A stretch of 37,105 nucleotides of DNA. Source: Actinomycetota bacterium. GTDB lineage: Bacteria; Actinomycetota; Thermoleophilia; Solirubrobacterales; Solirubrobacteraceae. Of this stretch, positions 31,254 to 37,105 are shown in pieces. The DNA is taken from positions 1-37,105 of the forward strand of contig WLOB01000003.1 in assembly GCA_009699505.1 (NCBI GenBank), given 5' to 3'. A program made the position numbers and the translations under genes. The notes under the pieces were generated by a model that had not been told where the DNA came from, searched no databases, and was given only the letters and a program-made list of their open reading frames with translations. The number at the start of each line of letters is the position of its first letter. The first letter of the stretch is position 1.

Positions 31254-31902
31254 CCGCCGAGCGCGCGGTCGGCGACGAGCGTCATCGCTTCGGCCAGCCG
31301 GGCGGCGTGGTGCCCGGACAGGCCGGCGGTGCGGCGCAGGTCGACGGGCTCGCCGTCCAGCAGTGACCGGGCGACCTTCGCCAGCACGATCGCGTCGGTG
31401 GACCGCCGCTCCGGGTCGAGGACCCGGGGCAGTCGACGACGAGCTCGTCGACCCAAATCGAGGTGCGGGGGTCGGGGCTGCGGCGCTCCTCGACCTCGCG
31501 GATCTCGACCGCTCCGCGCAGGTCGGGCTCGTTGAGGTCGGCCTGCAGCAGGATCCGGGCGGCGGGTACGGTCCGGCGGCCGCGGTAGACGCCGGGCCCG
31601 ACCGTGGCCGGCGTCGACGCCGACGTGCCGGCGGGCAGGACGTCGATCGGTGCGCGCGAGCGGCGGCCGGCGGCGGCGCGCAGGTCGTGGCTGTTGGTCG
31701 CCTCGACCCACCCCTCCCCGCTGCCGTCCTCCTGCGGATCCTCCGCACCGGCGTGGACCTGCAGGCGGACGGTCGCGCTGACGACATCGCCGGCGCCGGT
31801 GCGCGTCACCCACGGCACCACGCGGTGCGGCAGCCCCAGCTCGTCGGCGATCTCGAGCAGGAACGGCAGCCGCTCCGCGATCGGCCCACGGTCGATACTC
31901 AC
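31250..31902 (-). pseudogene. Hypothetical protein gene interrupted by a -1 frameshift
   Basis: A GTG at 31902 (overlapping the upstream stop, GTGA) opens a frame with convincing protein texture (IAERLPFLLEIADELGLPHR, AARILLQADLNEPDLRG, WVDELVVD). Near 31426-31440 this texture jumps to the -1 frame (RVLDPERRSTDAIVLAKVAR, RLAEAMTLVADRALGG), which ends at 31250 in an ATGA overlap with the integrase. The 653-nt span lacks exactly one base for a 217-aa product. The join lies at a C4 run (GGGG on the plus strand, 31426-31429), so loss of one C, an assembly error or programmed slippage are all possible. Function unknown. Confidence 0.65.
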
Positions 31903-32111
31903 GAGCGCCCCTTCCGCTTCAAGCGGGCGCCGCCATCGCGGTAGCCGACGAGATACGCGTCGCCGAGAATCGTCGTCAGGGTCGCTTGGAACGCGTCGGC
32001 GCCGGGCGCGTCCATCATCAGGTTCGCCAACTCCTTTCTGGCCGCGTCGCGCTGCGCCTGGTCTTCCGGGTTCAGGGCGTCGGCGACGAGCGGCGCGATC
32101 TCTTTGCTCAT
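31899..32111 (-). CDS. Small hypothetical protein of the integrase operon
   Basis: The protein is 70 aa: a helical, acidic N-terminus (EIAPLVADALNPEDQAQRDA) and a basic C-terminus (GYRDGGARLKRKGRS). No family recognised. The ATG overlaps the upstream stop and the stop overlaps the GTG of the frameshifted gene, so it is coupled on both sides. Confidence 0.6.
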   Translation of the reverse strand: MSKEIAPLVADALNPEDQAQRDAARKELANLMMDAPGADAFQATLTTILGDAYLVGYRDGGARLKRKGRS

Positions 32112-32554
32112 GCCGTCGGCCAGTCGGGGTCGATCGCGAGGGGATCGCCGTAGGCGCGCGGCAGGCGCCGGCGGACGGCGGCGGCCGCGTCATGCAGCTG
32201 GACGCCGTCGACGTGGACGACTTCGAGCGGGCCGCGGGCCTCCACGAGCGCGTCGCGGTCCCCGCTCTCGGCGGCCGCGGCCGCGGCGCGCTCGGCCTCG
32301 ATGTAGCGGCTGTGCAGACGGACCGCGTCGCCGCTGAGGCGTTCGCTCTCTATGGCGAGCTCGCGGAGGAGGGAGCGGAGGTCCGGGTCCGCGGCGGCGC
32401 CCTGGGCGATCGCGTAGACGATCTGCCGGGCCGTGTGGCCGGTGCCGTGCTCGGCGACGTCGACGCCGGCTCGCGCAGCGCCGGTCGCGCCGGCGACCTC
32501 CCGGCGAAGCTCGTCGAGCATCGTGGGGTCCGCGGCGGGCTTGGTGTCAGTCAT
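32108..32554 (-). CDS. Hypothetical helical protein of the integrase operon
   Basis: The protein is 148 aa. It is predominantly helical (DELRREVAGATGAARAG, then SRYIEAERAAAAAAESGDRD), with a strand-like segment in the C-terminal third (GPLEVVHVDGVQLHD) and a PRAYGDPLAIDPDWP tail. No family recognised. GAGGA precedes the ATG by 6 nt. The stop overlaps the next start. Confidence 0.6.
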   Translation of the reverse strand: MTDTKPAADPTMLDELRREVAGATGAARAGVDVAEHGTGHTARQIVYAIAQGAAADPDLRSLLRELAIESERLSGDAVRLHSRYIEAERAAAAAAESGDRDALVEARGPLEVVHVDGVQLHDAAAAVRRRLPRAYGDPLAIDPDWPTA

Positions 32555-32613
32555 GGGGGTCCTCGGAGGTCGAAAGCGGGCGCGGAGATCTGACGGTTAC
32601 GAGACGAGGGCGC

Positions 32614-32904
32614 TCATCGCGGCGCCTCTCCCGGGACGTGCTCAAGCTGCTCCCGAAGCGCGGCGACCTCGGTGGCGGTCGGGGTGTCGGTTCGGCGCCG
32701 ACGCCACGCAGCGAAGCGGGTCTGGCCGGCGGTCAGATAGAGCGAGCGGTCGCGGAGGTCACGGACCAGCAGCCAGCCGCGCCTGCGGCCGACGATCGCC
32801 ATCTGGTCGATCGGCAGCGCGCCGATCCGGCCATCGCTCTCGTCGTCGGTCGGGATGACGATCGGGACGAGCTCGACCTCGGCCTCTGGCGCGCGCTGGG
32901 ACAT
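32614..32904 (-). CDS. Hypothetical protein, first gene of the integrase operon
   Basis: The protein is 96 aa. A beta-rich first half (VELVPIVIPTDDESDGRIG, then MAIVGRRRGWLLVRDL) gives way to a basic, helical end. No family recognised. Its stop overlaps a six-codon frame (ATG at 32617 to TAA ending at 32597; MSALVS) that bridges part of the 59-bp gap to the next gene. The upstream 136 bp to the resolvase gene should hold the promoter; GATA/TATC inverted elements near 32935-32955 were noted without clear -35/-10 boxes. Confidence 0.55.
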   Translation of the reverse strand: MSQRAPEAEVELVPIVIPTDDESDGRIGALPIDQMAIVGRRRGWLLVRDLRDRSLYLTAGQTRFAAWRRRRTDTPTATEVAALREQLEHVPGEAPR

Positions 32905-33040
32905 GCCTGCACCGTACCCCGTGCCCCGGACGTCTGATAACTGCTGGTATCGGACAGTGAAGCGCCGTCCCCCGGCCCGAGAATCGACGAGGCGACAGCA
33001 CCGCCGAAGGCCCCGCCGATCAACTGCCCGACGTCCACCG

Positions 33041-33667
33041 TCAGTCCCTGATTTCGCGAACGGCGGGCGCCGTCTGCGACGCCGTAGGTACCTGTGCAGG
33101 GCGGGGTGGGAGGTGGCGGTAGAGGCTCGTACGAGGGATGCCGGTCTTCTCGACGATCTCCGCGATCGTGCTCCCCGTATCTCGGAGGTGCTGGGCCCAC
33201 GCGAGCTTCGACGGGTCGACGACGACGGGCCGGCCGATTCGCCGGCCCTTCGCGGTCGCGACTGCGCGGGCGTGCGCGGCGCGCTCCATCGTGTAGGTGC
33301 GCTCCATCTGTCCGAAGAGCGCCAGGAGAACCACGGCGAGCTGCGCCATCGGGTCGTCCGGGTTGCTCGAGTCGACCTTGATCGGGTCGGCGAGGTTGCG
33401 GACCCCGATCTCCCGCTCGGCGAGCTCGTGGATCAGGTTCAGCGTGTCGCGAACGGTGCGGCCCAGGCGGTCCAGAGTGTGGACCACGATGACGTCGCCC
33501 TCGCGCGCGTAGGCGATGACGTCGCGCAGCCCGGGACGGTCGGTGGTGACTCCGGACTTCTTGTCGACGTAGATCCGGTCGCGCGGGATCCCGACCTGCT
33601 CGAGCGCATCGATCTGTCGATCGAGGTCCTGCTTCACCGTCGAAACGCGCGCGTAGCCGAGATCCAC
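33041..33667 (-). CDS. Small serine recombinase (resolvase/invertase family)
   Basis: The protein is 208 aa. The catalytic domain starts YARVSTVKQDLDRQ with nucleophile Ser9 and Arg7, continues with VHTLDRLGRTVRDTL and the E-helix region LALFGQMERTYTMERAAHAR. The last 40 residues hold a Hin-like HTH (STIAEIVEKTGIPRTSLYRH). It lacks the large C-terminal domain of phage serine integrases, so it resolves or inverts DNA between paired res-type sites. It starts with a GTG. Together with the tyrosine recombinase it makes two site-specific systems within 3.5 kb. Confidence 0.88.
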   Translation of the reverse strand: MDLGYARVSTVKQDLDRQIDALEQVGIPRDRIYVDKKSGVTTDRPGLRDVIAYAREGDVIVVHTLDRLGRTVRDTLNLIHELAEREIGVRNLADPIKVDSSNPDDPMAQLAVVLLALFGQMERTYTMERAAHARAVATAKGRRIGRPVVVDPSKLAWAQHLRDTGSTIAEIVEKTGIPRTSLYRHLPPRPAQVPTASQTAPAVREIRD

Positions 33668-33930
33668 ACCGCGACCGTACCGGAGGTCCTGGTCGTACGA
33701 GGGAAACGGGACCCTGTTTCGGTACTGACCTTTGGGACGGTTGGCGCCCAGCTTCTATCGGCGGCGCCGTTTCGGGCCGGCGGGCGTTCCACTTCCAAGG
33801 AACCGGGACGATGGTCGCCGGGGGGCGACGTGCCCAGCAGACACCCCTTCTGGGGAATCAATTCGGACGGGTTTACCGGACGGCGAGCGTGTTTTCGGAC
33901 CGACGGCACGCGTTGAGGATGGTCCGTTCC
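33668..33930. other. Non-coding junction between resolvase and stress-gene group
   Basis: No gene is apparent in these 263 bp. The stretch upstream of the resolvase GTG is where its res/crossover site and promoter would be expected (TTTCGGTACTGACCTTTGGG near 33717-33736). The element's right border may also lie here. I found no convincing direct repeat shared with the left end of the window. Confidence 0.4.
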
Positions 33931-33960
33931 GACCGGCGTTCGGCCGCTTCCGGGCCGGTC
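33931..33960 (-). terminator. Hairpin at the end of the universal stress gene
   Basis: GACCGGC (33931-33937) and GCCGGTC (33954-33960) form a 7-bp stem with a 16-nt loop; the right arm overlaps the stop codon. It may terminate the leftward stress-gene group. No T-run is present. Confidence 0.4.
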
Positions 33961-34543
33961 AGGCCGCTCCGTCCTGCTCGTCTTCGGGGGTCCGGGGCAC
34001 CCACGCTCTCACGTGCACGCCACCATGACCGACGGACGCGGTCCCGCCACGGCCAAGGGCTTCGTGCGGGACGTCGCGGCCGGAGATGACCAGGACAGTT
34101 CGCCCGGTGTGCTCGAGCACACCGCGGACGGTCTCGCCGAGCTCGTTGTAGCGCTGACCGCTGCGTCCGTGGCGACCCATCACGATGAGGTCGGCGTCCA
34201 TCTCGTCGGCGACTGCGACGATCGACCGTGCCACACCCGAATCAGCGGCCTGACAACGCGGACGCGCCAGCAGCCCGGCGTCGGCGGCGTGGTGCACCCC
34301 CACCGTCGCACGGGTCAGCGCCGCGTCCTGACCGGTCACGTCGAGCCTGCCCGTCCCCTCGGCGGGGGCTGTACGGCCCGACGTATCGGTCTCGCGGCGC
34401 TCCGGGGCGGGCTGCCAGACCGTCAGGACGGTCACCTCGGCGTCGGGCAGCAGCTGGGCGACGCGGTCGATTGCCGCCTCGGAGTCCCCGGACCGGTCGA
34501 ACGGGAGCAGGACAACAGGGCGCCGAGAGGACGAGGACGTCAC
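33959..34543 (-). CDS. Universal stress protein (UspA family)
   Basis: The protein is 194 aa. It has the UspA Rossmann-like fold: a first strand and loop (PVVLLPFDRSGDSEAAIDRV), VTVLTVWQP, ADLIVMGRHGRSG and the nucleotide-binding pattern G-2x-G-9x-G at GRHG...NELGET, followed by the closing strand RTVLVISG. The C-terminus runs about 40 residues beyond the usual end. The GTG start overlaps the stop of the cupin gene (GTGA), so both are expressed together. Family members bind ATP and act in stress survival. Confidence 0.82.
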   Translation of the reverse strand: MTSSSSRRPVVLLPFDRSGDSEAAIDRVAQLLPDAEVTVLTVWQPAPERRETDTSGRTAPAEGTGRLDVTGQDAALTRATVGVHHAADAGLLARPRCQAADSGVARSIVAVADEMDADLIVMGRHGRSGQRYNELGETVRGVLEHTGRTVLVISGRDVPHEALGRGGTASVGHGGVHVRAWVPRTPEDEQDGAA

Positions 34544-34953
34544 GGCTGCTTCGGCGCGGCGGCGTCGCGTGCAAGCGCGGCGGCGTGGTCCGCGGCGTGC
34601 TGCTGTGCGTGGGCCTTTTCGTCAAGCGTCATCGTGCCCGGGTGGCCCTTCCCGGGCCACGGCGCCAGCAGGAGCAACAGGCGCGCCTCGCTGGCGGCCA
34701 ACACGGAGTGTCGTTCGTGCGGCTCGAGCTCGAACACCGCGCCGGGCCCGGCCATGACGGTCTCTCCCGTTGTGTCGGAGAACTTCACGTCACCGGTGAT
34801 CACGACGATCCACGCCCGTTCGTGCACCTCGTGCTCTGCGAGCGCTTGACCAGCGGCGAGACCGAGCACGATCGCCCTGGTCTCGTCGGTCGTCGACAAG
34901 ATCTGTGGCGGACCGGGCAACCCATTGAGCGCTGTGACATCCCAAGACCGCAT
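34540..34953 (-). CDS. Cupin-domain protein
   Basis: The protein is 137 aa. A single conserved beta-barrel cupin spans about 28-100 with motif 1 (GQALAEHEVHERAWIVVITG, His residues for a metal) and motif 2 (GAVFELEPHERHSV). A helical Ala/His-rich tail follows. The substrate is unknown; small stand-alone cupins of this kind are usually metal-dependent sensors or enzymes. It is preceded by a 125-bp gap after the hemerythrin-like gene and coupled to the universal stress gene downstream. Confidence 0.78.
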   Translation of the reverse strand: MRSWDVTALNGLPGPPQILSTTDETRAIVLGLAAGQALAEHEVHERAWIVVITGDVKFSDTTGETVMAGPGAVFELEPHERHSVLAASEARLLLLLAPWPGKGHPGTMTLDEKAHAQQHAADHAAALARDAAAPKQP

Positions 34954-35078
34954 AGAAGCACCCTAACTTGAGATCTCGGCCCGAGACACGCTCCTTCGAC
35001 GTCCTGGAGCGCTCGGCGACGCACCCGGCATGGTCACCGGCCACGAGCTCCGTGACGAGAAGGACACCATTCCGGGGG

Positions 35079-35516
35079 CTATGGGGCTGGCGGAGCGGCG
35101 AGTTCCGCGGCCAGGCGCCCCAGCCGGTCGGCGGGCAGCGTCGCCTCGATCAGGGGGAAGAGCTCGCGCTCTTCGAGGCGGACGTGCTCCGCGAGCCGTT
35201 TCCCGAGCACGCGCAGTGCTTCGGCGTCGGCGACCTCGGTCGCGAGCACCGACCGGGCACGTCGCCGCAGCTCGACGTGGTCGCCCAGGATCTGGAGCAC
35301 GAGCGGCCCATGGGGATCGCCGTACTCCGCGAAGGCCGGAAGGAGCACCCGTTCCTCCGTCTCGAAGTGCCGCTCGGCGGCGCCGTTCCAGAAGGCCCGG
35401 AACGCCCCGCGGCACTCCTCCGCGTCGCTGGCGTCCACCCGCCGCATACCCTGGGCGACGAAGAGCGCCTGATGGTGGTCGTGGGAGAGCGTGACGAGCG
35501 CCGGATTGCGCTTCAT
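35079..35516 (-). CDS. Hemerythrin-like HHE cation-binding protein
   Basis: The protein is 145 aa: a four-helix bundle with the HHE iron ligand pattern, LSHDHHQAL near the N-terminus, ERHFETEERVLLPAF, ILGDHVELRRR and LAEHVRLEERELFPLIE. Such proteins bind a di-iron centre and sense or buffer oxygen, NO or redox stress. The ATG overlaps the stop of the DoxX-like gene (ATGA), so the two are co-expressed. Confidence 0.85.
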   Translation of the reverse strand: MKRNPALVTLSHDHHQALFVAQGMRRVDASDAEECRGAFRAFWNGAAERHFETEERVLLPAFAEYGDPHGPLVLQILGDHVELRRRARSVLATEVADAEALRVLGKRLAEHVRLEERELFPLIEATLPADRLGRLAAELAAPPAP

Positions 35517-36544
35517 GCCGTGCCGCCCTCGGGGGCGTCGGCGTAGACGGGCCGCCGAGGCGTGCGGGCGCGGGCACCGGCCTCAGCCCGCTCGACGGCG
35601 CGGCGGGACGGCCAAGCCAGGCTGAGCAGCCGCCGCGTGCGGTCCGAACAGCCAAGAATCAAGATCACGACCATCGTCCCGTAGATCGGGAGGTGCCCGA
35701 GCAGCTCGACGTCGCCGAAGAAGAACAGCGTGAGGTTGAACGGGATGCCGATTGCGACGACGCCGACCTGCGGCATGGCGCCGGAGATCAACATGAGCCC
35801 GAAGAACACCTCGGTGGCCCCGGCGATCCGGATGAACTGCAGGTCCGACACGCCGAGACCGAGCTCCCGGAAGACGTTGAAGTGCGAGTACTCCGCGAGG
35901 AACTTCAGCGCCAGGTCGGGCTGGGCGAGCTTCTCGTTGAACGCGACGACGATGAGGCAGACACCGACGGCGACGCGTAGGACCCAAGCGGCCTGGGCAA
36001 TCGTCAGCGGCTCCAGCACCCGGGCGTCCCCGCGCTCGTGGTCGACGGACCAGCGGCCCGCGCCGGTGCACACCAGAAACGCTGCGCAGCCGAGCAGGTC
36101 GATGCGCTGGACGATCTCTAGCAACCCGAACTGCAGCACGGCAACGGGGCCGAGGAGGATCAGCACCCAGGCGACCGTGCGAGTGCGCCATCCGGCGAAG
36201 AGGAGGATCGCGATGAAGAGCACGGCCGCGCCGAGCAGCAGGCTCGGGACGTCCCAGTGCAGCTCCATCGGGGGTGCCAGGAACGCCCCGAGGGAGAGCA
36301 TTCCGACGAGCGAGACGCCGAGGTGCATCCGCAGGATGAACGGGGTCCACTCGGCGAGCTGCGCGACGGCAGGCACGTCGACGCCCGACCACCAGCGCGC
36401 GGCGACGACGCGCACGGCGAGGGTGACGAGGAGGGCGGCCAGGAGCAGGCCGATCGTCGCCGTCTGGAACACGAAGCCCCAGTCCGCCCCCACGTCGTCG
36501 AAAACGAACCACGTCTCGTGCGCGAGGGGCATCCGGGGGACCAT
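35513..36544 (-). CDS. DoxX-like polytopic membrane protein
   Basis: The protein is 343 aa. About eight hydrophobic helices span the protein, with a DoxX-like second half (AAWVLRVAVGVCLIVVAFNE, then EYSHFNVFRELG, IAGATEVFFGLMLISG). The DoxX superfamily includes quinol-oxidase-associated and redox-linked membrane proteins. The ATG at 36544 has TAGGA 7-11 nt upstream, so it is preferred over the ATG at 36532. It heads the group with the hemerythrin-like gene. Confidence 0.75.
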   Translation of the reverse strand: MVPRMPLAHETWFVFDDVGADWGFVFQTATIGLLLAALLVTLAVRVVAARWWSGVDVPAVAQLAEWTPFILRMHLGVSLVGMLSLGAFLAPPMELHWDVPSLLLGAAVLFIAILLFAGWRTRTVAWVLILLGPVAVLQFGLLEIVQRIDLLGCAAFLVCTGAGRWSVDHERGDARVLEPLTIAQAAWVLRVAVGVCLIVVAFNEKLAQPDLALKFLAEYSHFNVFRELGLGVSDLQFIRIAGATEVFFGLMLISGAMPQVGVVAIGIPFNLTLFFFGDVELLGHLPIYGTMVVILILGCSDRTRRLLSLAWPSRRAVERAEAGARARTPRRPVYADAPEGGTA

Positions 36545-36767
36545 GTGCCGATCCTACGGACGGTCGGCGGATCGATGCCTCCACCGTTGCCTCCACCGCG
36601 CGCTTCCGGGTTCCGTGGCCCGGTCGTGGCCCGATGGGAGACCGGTGGCCCCTTGCGCGCAGGGACCGTGGCCGCGTCGCTCGTCCTGTTCAAGCGCCGG
36701 GCCGTGGCGCCAGTACTGTCCCCGGCGCTGTTCGCGGACCGGCGGACCGGGCCCTGCGCTCTCCGGC

Positions 36768-36970
36768 GTGCAGATCGTCCTCCAACAAGCGCTGCCCCCG
36801 GCGCGGGGCGGCAGGGCGGTCAGCGCCCTCCTGCTCCTCCGACAGCTCGGCGGCTCACTCGCCCTCGTGGCCGCGAACTCGATCTGCGCTTGGCGCGCGC
36901 CGGACTCCGGGGGCGCGGCTGCGACCGGCACGAGCACCCTCGTCGTCGCCGGCATCGGAGCGATCCTCAC
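36768..36970 (+). pseudogene. Remnant of an MFS (DHA2-type) transporter
   Basis: One plus-strand frame reads like the end of an EmrB/QacA-type efflux pump: ALSGVQIVLQQALPP, then GRAVSALLLLRQLGGSLALV and AANSIC, and a last TM-like segment TSTLVVAGIGAIL. The sequence upstream in the same frame carries no matching transmembrane domain and there is no start, so this is probably a decayed 3' fragment. The rest of 36545-37105 shows no gene. A 12-bp tandem repeat (TGCCTCCACCGT/C) lies at 36573-36596. Confidence 0.5.
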
Positions 36971-37105
36971 GTCGCGGAGCTCGTCACCCTCCGCGGCGAC
37001 GCGGGACGTATCGCCAGGGGCCCGTCGCACGTTTGGGGAGCGTCAGGCCAGGCTGTCGGGACCAGCACCGAAGCGACCAGGTCTCGCTCGTCCCGGAAGA
37101 CCATC

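Noticed and set aside
32905-33040. Minus-strand Gly-rich segment (GQLIGGAFGGAVASSILG) upstream of the integrase operon
   Set aside because: It looks like a glycine-zipper peptide, but its frame has no stop before running far into the next gene out of frame, and no start signal was found.
36554-37030. Minus-strand frame at the right edge
   Set aside because: No domain texture; the plus strand here reads as an MFS remnant.

Overview
The window is uniformly GC-rich (about 70% by eye). It uses GTG and TTG starts freely and packs genes with ATGA/GTGA overlaps. The transfer genes are of the SCO6880/PrgI type known from actinobacterial conjugative elements, and the secreted Ig-like protein next to an XRE-transmembrane protein resembles what is common in Solirubrobacterales. 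I therefore read it as an actinobacterium, probably Thermoleophilia/Solirubrobacterales, carrying an integrated conjugative element (ICE). The host assignment is inference. No rRNA, tRNA or CRISPR array was seen.

Layout. (1) 1-3405: a gene-free left end, then a secreted beta-sandwich protein and a membrane-anchored XRE protein on the minus strand; these may be chromosome or the element's left margin. (2) 3605-15947: a small XRE regulator, three copies of an 18-bp palindromic operator, and a tightly coupled plus-strand transfer operon: pilin-like protein, VirB8/TcpC-like, VirB6/TrbL-like, PrgI-like, SCO6880-like, VirB4 ATPase, transglycosylase/CHAP hydrolase, small membrane-anchored protein, VirD4 coupling protein, SSB. 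A 12-bp GCAA-looped hairpin closes it. (3) 16063-20043: a convergent MobF (TraA/TrwC) relaxase-helicase, with a repeat-rich non-coding region upstream of its start that is the best oriT candidate. (4) 20365-25767: accessory minus-strand genes in two operons of unknown function, a divergent hicAB toxin-antitoxin pair, two small orphan genes and a sigma-70-like factor. (5) 26610-29467: a type II restriction-modification operon (Eco57I/PstI-type N6-adenine methylase plus BsuBI/PstI-family endonuclease), convergent with a small C-terminally anchored membrane protein. (6) 30210-33667: a five-gene minus-strand operon ending in a tyrosine integrase, one gene of which carries a -1 frameshift, then a serine resolvase. 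(7) 33959-36544: a probable chromosomal minus-strand group (DoxX-like, hemerythrin-like, cupin, universal stress protein), then a decayed MFS transporter remnant.

How the parts work together. The small XRE protein and the operator array probably switch the transfer operon. The relaxase nicks and unwinds the element, VirD4 presents it to the channel, and the hydrolase opens peptidoglycan. The integrase and resolvase handle excision, integration or dimer resolution. HicAB and the R-M system are likely maintenance and defence cargo.

Most novel signal. The two unknown accessory operons share a nearly identical promoter (TTGCWT-17-TAGGAT) followed by a stem-loop leader of fixed geometry. It has an 8-bp closing stem, a 17-nt apical region with an invariant CCGTTGGCGCGG core, and two compensatory base-pair changes between copies. 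This looks like a shared cis-regulatory RNA (or a DNA operator) that co-controls both operons. I did not recognise it as a known family.
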